Source of the DNA: an uncultured Bacilli bacterium
Lineage (GTDB): Bacteria > Bacillota_I > Bacilli_A > RF39 > UBA660
Direction: 5' to 3'
Length of the DNA: 64,000 bases
Assembly: GCA_934096605.1 (NCBI GenBank)
Contig: CAKOMI010000001.1
Coordinates: forward strand, 14,134-78,133
The notes under the pieces were generated by a model that was not told the origin of the DNA, did not search any database, and was given only the letters and a program-made list of their open reading frames with translations. Shown here one piece after another: positions 44,980 through 53,350 of the stretch (the stretch's first letter is position 1; each line of letters begins with the position of its first letter). The translations under genes were made by a program, and so were the position numbers.

Positions 44980-45624
44980 CTGAAAAAGTTAATTTTAGGT
45001 GTAGAGATAATATATAACGAAGAACGTTATAATGTTAGTAGTGATCGCAGTATTGATTTTACTGATTTAAAAAGTAAAAATCATTTTAGTTTTAGTTCGA
45101 ATCATAAGTTTATTTATCAAGTTGCTAGTCATGAGTTTTTAGCACTTGAATATTATGAAGATACCTTATGGCTTAAACATTATTATGTTAGTAAAGGTGG
45201 TATGAAACTAATAGAAGGTTTCAAGGTAAGGGGGTGCCAGGTGTTAGACCGATATCATTTGGTGCTAAATGTTGATGATAGAATAACGGTTCTTTATTCA
45301 ACTAAAGAAAGAAGCAAGTTTATTTATGCTAATTTGACAGGTGTTGAAAGACTTCTTAATGTTTTTGTAGGTAGGACACAAGTTTTAGATGATGAGGTAA
45401 CAATTACCTTTAATAGTGCATTTAGACCAATAAGTCTTTATTCTACAACACTTAACCGAGAAATACCGGTTCTTACTTATGAAGAATATGAAAATATTTT
45501 TGGTAAGCGTAATGTTAGTGAGGAAGATTTATTTTTGTATACAATTTATGAGTTACAACAAGAACTTATGAATAATAAAGAGATAAGTAAAAGGGTGAGA
45601 AAAGTAAAAGATGGAAAAAGTTAA
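44980..45624 (+). CDS. Hypothetical protein with a probable non-AUG start
   Basis: About 214 residues, unrecognised; no membrane segment or signal peptide. The N-terminal part would be KKLILGVEIIYNEERYN, and a Gly-rich strand region and a helical C-terminus follow. GCGAGG (44965-44970) lies nine bases before CTG 44980 and six before ATT 44977; no ATG, GTG or TTG is suitably placed after the promoter. I choose CTG 44980 but ATT is equally possible. The 3' end overlaps queH by 14 bases. Confidence 0.65.
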   Translation: MKKLILGVEIIYNEERYNVSSDRSIDFTDLKSKNHFSFSSNHKFIYQVASHEFLALEYYEDTLWLKHYYVSKGGMKLIEGFKVRGCQVLDRYHLVLNVDDRITVLYSTKERSKFIYANLTGVERLLNVFVGRTQVLDDEVTITFNSAFRPISLYSTTLNREIPVLTYEEYENIFGKRNVSEEDLFLYTIYELQQELMNNKEISKRVRKVKDGKS

Positions 45625-46243
45625 TTATGATAAAAAAATGATGGAGATTATTAATTCTTTTGGTGGGCAAAGGCCCACTTTACTTTTGCATACTTGTTGT
45701 GCACCTTGTTCAACCGCGGTTATTGAAAGATTAAGTGAGTATTTTGATATAACAGTGTTTTACTATAATCCTAATATTGAGCCTTATGAAGAATATTTAA
45801 AAAGAAAAGAAGAACAAAAGAGATTACTTAGAGAATATAAAAGTATAAGACCTATTAAATTTTTGGATTGCGATTATGAAAATGAAGAGTTTTCTAAGTT
45901 CGCGTGTGACCTAGCAGAGTCTCATGAAGGCGGGAAAAGATGCATGTTATGCTTTCATTTAAGACTTGCCAAAACGGCTATGACTGCTAAGAAAAAACAT
46001 TTTGATTATTTTGGCACTAGTTTAACAGTCAGTCCTTATAAAAGTGCTTATCATGTTAATAGTATTGGTCTTGCTTTAGAGAAAAAGCAAGGTGTTAAAT
46101 ATTTAGTTAGTGATTTTAAAAAACATGATGGGTATAAACGAAGTATTATTTTAGCAAAAGAATATCATTTATATAGACAGGATTATTGTGGTTGTAAGTA
46201 TTCAAAAGAGGAAAGAGAGGAATATAAGAAAAGTAAAATTTAA
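45611..46243 (+). CDS. queH: Epoxyqueuosine reductase QueH
   Basis: A 210-residue QueH (DUF208). LLHTCCAPCSTAV, CMLCFHLRL and YCGCKYS hold the cysteines that bind the iron-sulfur cluster and adjacent metal. It carries out the last step of queuosine synthesis on tRNA. Other que genes are not nearby, so the organism may salvage a precursor. It overlaps the upstream unknown gene. Confidence 0.93.
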   Translation: MEKVNYDKKMMEIINSFGGQRPTLLLHTCCAPCSTAVIERLSEYFDITVFYYNPNIEPYEEYLKRKEEQKRLLREYKSIRPIKFLDCDYENEEFSKFACDLAESHEGGKRCMLCFHLRLAKTAMTAKKKHFDYFGTSLTVSPYKSAYHVNSIGLALEKKQGVKYLVSDFKKHDGYKRSIILAKEYHLYRQDYCGCKYSKEEREEYKKSKI

Positions 46244-46265
46244 CTGTATTTAGGGGGTATTTATT

Positions 46266-46976
46266 TTGGATATAGAAAAAGAATTAGAAAAAGAAAAACA
46301 AAGACTTTTGTTTATTAAGAAACATTATAAGTTTTTTAATGTAAGAAATATATGTATATGTAAGATTGTAAATAAGTTATATGGTTTTAAAAATTACTAT
46401 CCTTTTGTTTTAAGTTTAATCATGTCTTCTATGACTTTAAAAGGAGTTATCAGTTATGATTATGAAAAAAATGTTATAACAAAAGAAGGCTTAGAAAAGA
46501 GTAGTGCAACAGAGTATGGTGATGATGAGATGCTCTTTACTGAACCATATTACGTATTAGATGATAAACAATTTTATAAGCAAACAATTTATCAGGATTT
46601 TAATAAAGAAAAAATAAATTATTATTTTACTTTAAGTAAGGAAGAATTGGATAGTTTATTAGAAATAAAAGAAATATGTGTTACAGGAGATACGAAATTT
46701 TCGGGACTTAGTTATACAACGTATCAAAAACGTATGTATATAAATGAAAAGAAAGTATTATTAGCCTCTTTAGAATTCTTACTTATGACTTTGTTTAATT
46801 TCTTTATGCTTGGGCTTGGAGATGCGTTATTTATAGCTGATTTTGTAAAAAAAATTGATGAACAATATGATGAGTTAGATGAGAATGATTTTGAAATGAT
46901 TGATTATTATCTTCAGATGATTGAAGAAAATATTAATGCTTTAGGGGTATATGATGATGCAGTTAAAAAAAGATGA
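46266..46976 (+). CDS. Hypothetical protein
   Basis: A 236-residue protein I cannot place. It starts at TTG 46266 with AGGGGG upstream. It has a charged N-terminal helix, a hydrophobic stretch (YYPFVLSLIMSSMTL), and another near the C-terminus (LEFLLMTLFNFFMLGLG) followed by an acidic helix. It overlaps the amidoligase gene by 26 bases, suggesting joint expression. Confidence 0.65.
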   Translation: MDIEKELEKEKQRLLFIKKHYKFFNVRNICICKIVNKLYGFKNYYPFVLSLIMSSMTLKGVISYDYEKNVITKEGLEKSSATEYGDDEMLFTEPYYVLDDKQFYKQTIYQDFNKEKINYYFTLSKEELDSLLEIKEICVTGDTKFSGLSYTTYQKRMYINEKKVLLASLEFLLMTLFNFFMLGLGDALFIADFVKKIDEQYDELDENDFEMIDYYLQMIEENINALGVYDDAVKKR

Positions 46977-47889
46977 GTTAAATAGAATTCTTAATACCAA
47001 ACTTGTGTATCGAGAGACTTTGAATTTGCCAAGTAATGTTTTATTTGGAATAGAAATTGAAAGCGAACGAATTAATTGTAGTAAAATTAAAGAGAGTCTT
47101 ATGGAAAATGGTTTAGAATGGCTTGCTGGCATTGATTTAAGTGTTTATTCGGGGGCTGAAGTGGTAAGTCCTGTTTTAAAAGATGAAGAAAAAACTTGGG
47201 AAGAACTAAAAATAGTTTGTGAATTGATGCGAAAAAACCACGCTAAAATAACACCATGTTCTGGTTGGCATGTCCACGTAGGAGCTCATGTCTTGGATGG
47301 GGATATTGATGCTTTTAAAATTTTTTTGAAAACTTACATGATCTATGAACCTATAATATTAAGATTTTGGTATGGAGAATATTTAACTGGCCGATCTGGC
47401 ATGAGAAATTATGCCAATCAAATACAACATTTTTTATATGATAATATGGAGTTCATTATGAAATGTGATAATTTAAAAGAAATACTTAGTTTACTTAAAT
47501 TTTCTAATAAGTATTGTGCGGTTAATTTTCTTAATATGATTGATATTAAAACTTATTCTTTTAGAAATACAATTGAATTTAGAGGCGGTAATGGTACACT
47601 TGAACCAGTTATTTGGCAAAATTATGTTAATCTGGCAACAAAACTATTATTGTTTGTTAAAAGAAAAGATATTGATATTGATTTTTTAGATTGGAAAGTT
47701 AGAAATTTAGTCTTAAGCAATTCTCTTTATATGCTTTATGAGGGAATAGATTTAAAAGAGATGATTGAATTTGTTAATTTGATATTTACTAGGGAAATAG
47801 ATAAGTTATATTTTGCCAGACAATATTTAAAAGATATGCGTTTCGGGTATGGGAATGAGGCTAAATTAAGTCGTAAATTTATTAAATAA
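46951..47889 (+). CDS. Putative amidoligase
   Basis: A 312-residue protein with the pattern of the COOH-NH2 amidoligase family (glutamine synthetase-like fold): LFGIEIES near residue 31, DLSVYSGAEVVSPVL, the metal-binding GWHVHVG, and FRNTIEFRGGNGTLE. Family members are thought to make peptide or peptidoglycan amide bonds and are often found with phage or secondary-metabolite genes. Three tandem ATG codons follow AGGGG; 46951 is the outermost. Its genetic partner is the unknown protein before it. Substrate unknown. Confidence 0.8.
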   Translation: MMMQLKKDELNRILNTKLVYRETLNLPSNVLFGIEIESERINCSKIKESLMENGLEWLAGIDLSVYSGAEVVSPVLKDEEKTWEELKIVCELMRKNHAKITPCSGWHVHVGAHVLDGDIDAFKIFLKTYMIYEPIILRFWYGEYLTGRSGMRNYANQIQHFLYDNMEFIMKCDNLKEILSLLKFSNKYCAVNFLNMIDIKTYSFRNTIEFRGGNGTLEPVIWQNYVNLATKLLLFVKRKDIDIDFLDWKVRNLVLSNSLYMLYEGIDLKEMIEFVNLIFTREIDKLYFARQYLKDMRFGYGNEAKLSRKFIK

Positions 47890-47891
47890 AA

Positions 47892-47920
47892 AAGACATAT
47901 AGATGGTGTTTATATGTCTT
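47892..47920. terminator. Bidirectional terminator between amidoligase and gatD
   Basis: AAGACATATA (47892-47901) pairs perfectly with TATATGTCTT (47911-47920). An A-run precedes it, which gives a T-run on the minus strand for gatD. It overlaps the gatD stop codon. Confidence 0.7.
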
Positions 47921-48635
47921 CATTTAATAAATTTTTTTTATATTCATTATAAGCTTTGATTTCATTTTTATCATGATATTCTTGATATTCTATTTTTTTC
48001 TCTTTTAATATTTGTTTTACTAAGTATTCAGTAAAATAAGGATTTCTAATTAGAATGGGACCAAGTATATATGTACCATAGAAATTGTTTTTATGAATGC
48101 CTTCAGAAGGAGATTTTGGCTGGTAGCCTGTACCAGATTTGATATCAAATAGATGGGGGTCTTTAACGAATTTCAAAACGGAACTACGATTTTGGAAACC
48201 AATAATTTCTTCTTGAAAGTTTTTCATTGTGGCCACGGTTTCGCCGACAATTCGAAAATCAGTTTCATGGGCTTCATAATTAAATAATCCGAGGGTTTCT
48301 TTTTTGATATCATCTTTAGTGTAGTAGGCTTTACCAAAGAAATCTAAAGCGTTACCAGTAATAATAAAGAATTTGTTTTCTTTGTAAGATTTTATAAATT
48401 CACTTTTATGCTTCAACATGTTATCTAAAACAAATAAGAAATTTTCTTTATTACCACTGCCAATGTAGAAAATATCATATTTAGAAAAATCAATGTTATC
48501 TTCTACCGATAAGTAATGAGTAATAACTCTTACTTTATGGTTTTCTAAGTGGTGTGCAAGGGCAAGTATATTTCCATGTTCGCCATAAAGATTCATTAAG
48601 TCATAGTATAAATGGGCTATTTTAATCGTTTCCAT
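47910..48635 (-). CDS. gatD: GatD-like subunit lacking glutaminase residues
   Basis: A 241-residue protein on the minus strand overlapping murT, as gatD does. The fold markers are kept: LYGEHGNILAL at the start, IFYIGSGNKEN, IIGFQN, GTYILGPILIRNP. The catalytic cysteine position (ICGGYQ in Staphylococcus) reads ITGNAL, the GTYLHGP histidine reads GTYILGP, and the NHGGRT arginine region reads NRSSVL. The glutaminase reaction should therefore be lost. It may act as a structural partner of MurT, which could use free ammonia. Confidence 0.85.
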   Translation of the reverse strand: METIKIAHLYYDLMNLYGEHGNILALAHHLENHKVRVITHYLSVEDNIDFSKYDIFYIGSGNKENFLFVLDNMLKHKSEFIKSYKENKFFIITGNALDFFGKAYYTKDDIKKETLGLFNYEAHETDFRIVGETVATMKNFQEEIIGFQNRSSVLKFVKDPHLFDIKSGTGYQPKSPSEGIHKNNFYGTYILGPILIRNPYFTEYLVKQILKEKKIEYQEYHDKNEIKAYNEYKKNLLNEDI

Positions 48636-49962
48636 TTGCGGCCTCCTTAAATTTTGTTTTTAAAACAGACGTCATATCAAAGCAAACCATTGTATAAATA
48701 TCACCTTTAGTTTCATTTAAAAGGATTTTATTTATGTCATTTAGATCATCGACCATGATAATTTTATCTTCTTTTATTTTAGCATAGTTTAATCTGACTA
48801 AAATGTCCCATTTGAAACGGCCAATTAAAACAATATGCTTGATAGATTCTTCATTTAATAATTCAAAGTCAACGTCCCATAACCAAGATAAATCATTATA
48901 TTTGTATCTTCTTGAAACATTATCAAAACCTAAGATAACGGTTTTTTCGCCATCAGCTTCGGCAATATATTTAAGACTTTGATAGTAACTTAAAGCATTT
49001 TCATTTTTACTTTCAAGCATCGTAATATCACGATCTAAAAGTTTTAATTCTTTACCTCGTTTAGTACTAACTTTATCTTTATTTAGAGCATATAAGATTT
49101 TGTTTTTCTTAATGCCAATAGAGTTACATAAAGCGTAGGCGGCAACCTCAGCATAAACAGTGAATAAAAAGTTTTTATTTAAAGAAATGGTTTCATTATC
49201 AATAGTAAATGTTTTATTTTTAAAATCAACGTTTTTAGCTAAATAATCAGGATTACCTCTTTTAAAGTCACAGCCTGGGCAATAATATGAACCAATATGA
49301 CCATAATGATAATAATAATAAATTAGTTTTCTATGGCATACTGGACAATAAGCGTTATCTAAACTAAAGTTATCTTTTTTGTTATAAGAAAGACTAGTTT
49401 TGGCAACACCATAGGTAATAACTTTACCTTTGAACATTTCTTTAGATTTCATAAGACCTGGGTCATCAGCATTTAAAATAAGCGTGGTTGATTCATCAAT
49501 TGCATTAAATATTGCGTCATATACTATATCAGGAGAACCATTACGGGCTGGTTGATCTCTTGTAATATTTGTTACAACCAAGTGAGTCATCTTATTTTTG
49601 CCAAACGCTAAATGCAAGTGTTTTTCATCTAATTCAAGTAGTAAAACGTCATGTTTAAAACGACCAAAGATAGTACAATTATTTAAAATAAGAGTTGTAA
49701 TACCGCGAATACCATTACTACCACTTTCATTATAAACAACGTCTAAACCAGCATCTTTTAAAATATGATAAATAAAGTTAGTAGTTGTTCCTTTACCACT
49801 AGAACCAGTAACACCAATAACATATTTAGGATATTTTATTTTTTCTAGGACACGCTGATTCATATTGTAACTAATAGAACCAGGAAATTGGGTACCATTT
49901 TTTTTAAATAGTTTACATATATATGTTAAAATTTTATTGACTATAATTTGTAAAGTCATCAT
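48622..49962 (-). CDS. murT: Lipid II isoglutaminyl synthase subunit MurT
   Basis: A 446-residue Mur ligase-like protein. The ATP loop GVTGSSGKGTTTN, LLELDEKHL, THLVVTNITRDQ, LNADDPG and the inserted zinc ribbon (CPVCHRKL ... CPGC, in a Tyr-rich stretch) are typical of MurT. A DUF1727-like C-terminal domain follows. With GatD it amidates the glutamate of the lipid II stem peptide. ATG 49962 is preferred over GTG 49971, which overlaps the AAGGAG site. Confidence 0.93.
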   Translation of the reverse strand: MMTLQIIVNKILTYICKLFKKNGTQFPGSISYNMNQRVLEKIKYPKYVIGVTGSSGKGTTTNFIYHILKDAGLDVVYNESGSNGIRGITTLILNNCTIFGRFKHDVLLLELDEKHLHLAFGKNKMTHLVVTNITRDQPARNGSPDIVYDAIFNAIDESTTLILNADDPGLMKSKEMFKGKVITYGVAKTSLSYNKKDNFSLDNAYCPVCHRKLIYYYYHYGHIGSYYCPGCDFKRGNPDYLAKNVDFKNKTFTIDNETISLNKNFLFTVYAEVAAYALCNSIGIKKNKILYALNKDKVSTKRGKELKLLDRDITMLESKNENALSYYQSLKYIAEADGEKTVILGFDNVSRRYKYNDLSWLWDVDFELLNEESIKHIVLIGRFKWDILVRLNYAKIKEDKIIMVDDLNDINKILLNETKGDIYTMVCFDMTSVLKTKFKEAANGND

Positions 49963-50080
49963 GTTAATCACTCCTTAAACCTTATTATAGCACGGGGTTA
50001 TAGTCTTTTTATAAAAAAATACTAAAAAAACTCTTATTTGACGACTTTTTTTATATTTGGTATATTTATTAAGAGGTCAT

Positions 50081-50959
50081 ATGGAAAAATTAGTTAAAGA
50101 ATATTTAGATTATTTAAAATATATAAGAGGGTATCAAGAAAACACTATTAATTCTTATTTAATAGAACTTACTAAGTACTCATCTTATTTAAAAGAAAAA
50201 AAGATTAATTATCTTATAATTAGTAAAGATGAAATATATGCTTATTTAAAATATTTAGATGATTTAGGTTATAAAAAAGTTTCTGTTGCAAGGCATTTAA
50301 GTGCTTTAAGAGGCTTTTATGATTATTTGAAAAGAGAAGGGCTTATAAAGACTAATATATATAAGTTAATTAAGAATCCTAAATTAGAGAAGAAGTTACC
50401 TAATGTTTTAAATGATGAAGAAATAGATAAGATTTTTGCTTTTCCAAAAGATGAAAAACCAAAGAATGCGATAACTCGTGTTTTATTTGAGGTTATATAC
50501 GCAACTGGTATTAGAATATCCGAATTTATCAATATTAAAGAAAATGATATTGATTTTAATGATGGTAGTATTAGAATACTTGGAAAAGGCAAAAAGGAAC
50601 GAATTGTGTATTTTGGGGAGTATGCTCGGGAGGCCCTTAAAGATTACTTAATAGTAAGAGAAAAGATTAAGAAGGAAGATACGGATTATTTATTTTTGAA
50701 TGTTAGCGGTTATAGATTAAAAAGAAGAAGTGCAGAACAAATTGTTTATGATTGGATTGATAGGGTTTCAATAAATCATCATATTTCACCGCATACCCTA
50801 AGGCATACTTTCGCGACCAGTCTTCTTACACACGGAGCAGATATTAGAACAGTGCAAGAGCTATTAGGGCACGAAAAACTAGGAACAACGCAGATATATA
50901 CGCATCTTACTAGTGATTACTTAAAAGAAGAGTATTTTAAAAAAATGAAACGAGAATAA
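50081..50959 (+). CDS. XerC/XerD-like tyrosine recombinase
   Basis: A 292-residue recombinase of the usual Xer length. An N-terminal SAM-like domain (EYLDYLKYIRGYQENTINSY) precedes the catalytic domain with ATGIRISE (Arg), HTLRHTFATSLL (His, Arg), LLGHEKLGTTQIYTH (His and nucleophile Tyr). It most likely resolves chromosome dimers at dif. It is not beside mobile-element debris. AAGAGG precedes ATG 50081; the earlier TTG at 50057 has no such site. Confidence 0.9.
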   Translation: MEKLVKEYLDYLKYIRGYQENTINSYLIELTKYSSYLKEKKINYLIISKDEIYAYLKYLDDLGYKKVSVARHLSALRGFYDYLKREGLIKTNIYKLIKNPKLEKKLPNVLNDEEIDKIFAFPKDEKPKNAITRVLFEVIYATGIRISEFINIKENDIDFNDGSIRILGKGKKERIVYFGEYAREALKDYLIVREKIKKEDTDYLFLNVSGYRLKRRSAEQIVYDWIDRVSINHHISPHTLRHTFATSLLTHGADIRTVQELLGHEKLGTTQIYTHLTSDYLKEEYFKKMKRE

Positions 50960-50975
50960 ACTCTTTTGGTTTCAA

Positions 50976-51003
50976 TTGACTTTTCTAAGTATTATGCTAA
51001 AAT
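50976..51003 (+). promoter_or_regulatory. Promoter with extended -10
   Basis: TTGACT (50976-50981), 16 bases, TAAAAT (50998-51003) with TGC directly before it. It defines the start of the next gene as lying downstream. Confidence 0.6.
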
Positions 51004-51031
51004 AAATGGCGTATTGAAAGGGAATTTAAAA

Positions 51032-51583
51032 ATGAGTGAAGAAGAAAGATTAAAAAAATTAGAGACAATGTTAAAAGAATTAAAAGAAACCGTTCGATTA
51101 TATAACGAGTTAAATCCACAAGGAAAGATTGAAATTGTACCTAGTTTAGAAGATGTAAGTCAGGTAGTTATTTGTACGCATGACGATGGACATATTGGCC
51201 TATTTAAGAAAATTAATTGCTTTGAAAAAGTTATTGGCAATAATAAGTATAAGATAGGTACTATTTATAAGGGAATGGATTCTAGTTGTGTAGCTCTAAA
51301 AACATTTCATAAAAAATCGGCGTTTCTTGATTATTTTATGGCTAGTGGAACAGGTGTTTGTTTAGAAAATGGCTCATATGTGGCTAATTGTGTTATAGAT
51401 AATGAAATGAGTTTTGATGATATGCGGCAAATTATGCGTGATAATGGTGAAATTGAAAGTTTTCAATATGGTAAAGCTTCAAAAGAAGAAATGGTCTTTG
51501 TTTTAGCATATGCTACTAAGTACTATAATTTATCTTCTGAAAAATTAAAAAGAGAAAAAAATGATGCAATAAGTAGGAAATAA
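51032..51583 (+). CDS. Hypothetical protein
   Basis: A 183-residue protein with no family I can name. It begins with a helical acidic/basic stretch (MSEEERLKKLETMLKELKE), then a beta-rich middle with VVICTHDDGHIGLFKK, and KASKEEMVFVLAYATKYYN near the end. No membrane segment. ATG 51032 follows GAAAGGGAA and the promoter at 50976. It ends in a terminator, so it is a single-gene unit. Confidence 0.7.
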   Translation: MSEEERLKKLETMLKELKETVRLYNELNPQGKIEIVPSLEDVSQVVICTHDDGHIGLFKKINCFEKVIGNNKYKIGTIYKGMDSSCVALKTFHKKSAFLDYFMASGTGVCLENGSYVANCVIDNEMSFDDMRQIMRDNGEIESFQYGKASKEEMVFVLAYATKYYNLSSEKLKREKNDAISRK

Positions 51584-51595
51584 CCTACTTTTTAT
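51571..51595 (+). terminator. Terminator before obg
   Basis: AAGTAGG (51571-51577) pairs with CCTACTT (51584-51590), then T-rich; the stop codon is in the loop. Confidence 0.65.
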
Positions 51596-51669
51596 ATTGG
51601 AGTAAATAAAAGTATTGAATGTTTTTTAAAACTCAAGTAAAATAATAGAAACAAAAGGAGGCGGCTAAA

Positions 51670-52944
51670 ATGTTTGTTGATGAAGTAAAAATGGAACTTT
51701 ATGCTGGTCGTGGTGGCGATGGCTGTACGTCTTTTAGACGAGAAAAATATATTCCGATGGGGGGGCCTGATGGTGGTTCTGGTGGTAAAGGGGGCGACAT
51801 TATTTTTGTAGCATCTAAAGATTTAAAGACCTTAGTTGATTTAAAGTATCACCGAATTATGAAAGCCGATAAAGGAATGAATGGTAAAGGAAAAAATAGA
51901 AAAGGAAAAGATGCTGATAATATTGTAGTTAAAGTACCACTTGGCACAACTGTTATAGATGATGATACAGGACTTGTGATGGCTGATTTGACGCATGATA
52001 AAGAAGAGTTAGTTGTGGCAGAAGGTGGACGCGGAGGCCGTGGTAACGTAGCTTTTGCAACACATGAAAAACCAGCACCAGAGTTTTCAGAGCTTGGTGA
52101 ACCTGGAGAGGTTAGATATATTAAATGTGAATTAAAAGTGTTAGCAGATGTGGGATTAGTCGGAATGCCAAGTGTTGGCAAAAGTTCTATTTTGGCGGCT
52201 GTTTCTAGTGCGACGCCTAAAATTGCGGCCTATCATTTTACAACTTTAACGCCTAACTTAGGGGTAGTAAATCTTAAAAATGGTCAAAAATTTGTTCTAG
52301 CTGATTTACCAGGAATGATTGAAGGAGCTAGTGAAGGTGTTGGTCTTGGTGATCGCTTTTTAAAACATGCCAAAAGAACAAGAATTTTAGCTCATGTTCT
52401 TGATATGGCTGGTAGTGAGGGAAGAGATCCGATAGATGACTATGAAATTATTAGAAAAGAAATAGTTAATTATAATGATGATTTAGCTAATAAGTTAGAA
52501 ATAGTTGTAGCCAATAAAATGGATATGCCAGACTTTAAAGAAAATTTAGAAAGATTTAAAGCTAAATATCCGGATAAACAAGTATATGCTGTAAGTGCAA
52601 TAAATAATGAAGGCTTAGATGAATTAATGAATGGGCTTAGTGCTTCTTTAGAAAAAATTGAAAGTACAGATTTATATACAGAAGAAGATTATGAAAGTAC
52701 CATTGTTTATAAATTTAAAAATGAAAAACCATATACAATTACAAAAGAGAATGGTATATGGGTATTAAGAGGAAAAGAAATTGAAAAATTATTTGCTATG
52801 ACAAGATTTACAGAACAAGAAGGAGTTATGCGTTTTGCAAGAAAATTAAAAGGTATGGGCGTTGAGGATGAGTTAGAACGACTTGGAGCAAAACGAGGCG
52901 ATGAGGTCCAAATTTTAGATTATATTTTTGAATTTAAAGATTAG
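51670..52944 (+). CDS. obg: GTPase Obg
   Basis: A 424-residue Obg/CgtA. The N-terminal glycine-rich Obg fold (GGDGCTSFRREKYIP, GGRGGRGNVAFATH) is followed by the GTPase domain with GMPSVGKSS from 165, DLPGMIEGASEGVGLG, ANKMDMP, and a C-terminal OCT domain. It acts in 50S maturation and stress signalling. AAGGAGG is upstream. Its 3' end overlaps the convergent DUF192 gene by four bases. Confidence 0.97.
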   Translation: MFVDEVKMELYAGRGGDGCTSFRREKYIPMGGPDGGSGGKGGDIIFVASKDLKTLVDLKYHRIMKADKGMNGKGKNRKGKDADNIVVKVPLGTTVIDDDTGLVMADLTHDKEELVVAEGGRGGRGNVAFATHEKPAPEFSELGEPGEVRYIKCELKVLADVGLVGMPSVGKSSILAAVSSATPKIAAYHFTTLTPNLGVVNLKNGQKFVLADLPGMIEGASEGVGLGDRFLKHAKRTRILAHVLDMAGSEGRDPIDDYEIIRKEIVNYNDDLANKLEIVVANKMDMPDFKENLERFKAKYPDKQVYAVSAINNEGLDELMNGLSASLEKIESTDLYTEEDYESTIVYKFKNEKPYTITKENGIWVLRGKEIEKLFAMTRFTEQEGVMRFARKLKGMGVEDELERLGAKRGDEVQILDYIFEFKD

Positions 52945-53267
52945 TCTTTAAACTTTAAAACTGAACCAACATGTAAAGAGGTACCAACATTTTTAGGTAA
53001 CTCTAGAATGCTGGTTTTTTTTGAGTCATCACTTACTTTGACAATTTTGTTTTTAGGAACGTCTAAATAAATAAAGATAACTTGATTGTCTTTATTTAGA
53101 CCAAATACATTAATATTTTCTTTCATAAAAAAGGTATGAATCGCGTTACAATTGGGAAAAAGAATTCCTTTTTGAATATTTTTTTGGCCCATAAGGCCTA
53201 GTAGTCTTGTTTTAAAATCTTTGGCAATAGTAATTTCAATATTTTTATTATTTAATTTTAATGTCAT
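52941..53267 (-). CDS. DUF192-family protein
   Basis: A 108-residue protein with the DUF192 pattern: TIAKDFKTRLLGLMGQKN, GILFPNCNAIHTFFMKENINV, and a C-terminal PKNVGTSLHVGSVL. The family function is unsettled. Most members are exported; this one has no signal peptide. GGAGAT precedes the ATG. It is convergent with obg and follows pilB on the same strand. Confidence 0.8.
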   Translation of the reverse strand: MTLKLNNKNIEITIAKDFKTRLLGLMGQKNIQKGILFPNCNAIHTFFMKENINVFGLNKDNQVIFIYLDVPKNKIVKVSDDSKKTSILELPKNVGTSLHVGSVLKFKD

Positions 53268-53316
53268 GGTTATCTCCTTTTTAATTAATTTTATGTGTAA
53301 ATATAATATATATTCT

Positions 53317-53350
53317 AAAAAAAGAAAGATTTAAATTTTTTCTTTCTTTT
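53317..53350 (-). terminator. Terminator of the pilB-like gene
   Basis: AAAAGAAAGA (53320-53329) pairs with TCTTTCTTTT (53341-53350). On the minus strand a T-run follows. The stem overlaps the stop codon region of the gene. Confidence 0.6.

Noticed and set aside
50081..50959. The tyrosine recombinase as a mobile-element integrase
   Set aside because: Length and motifs fit housekeeping XerC/XerD, and there are no attachment repeats or cargo genes around it.
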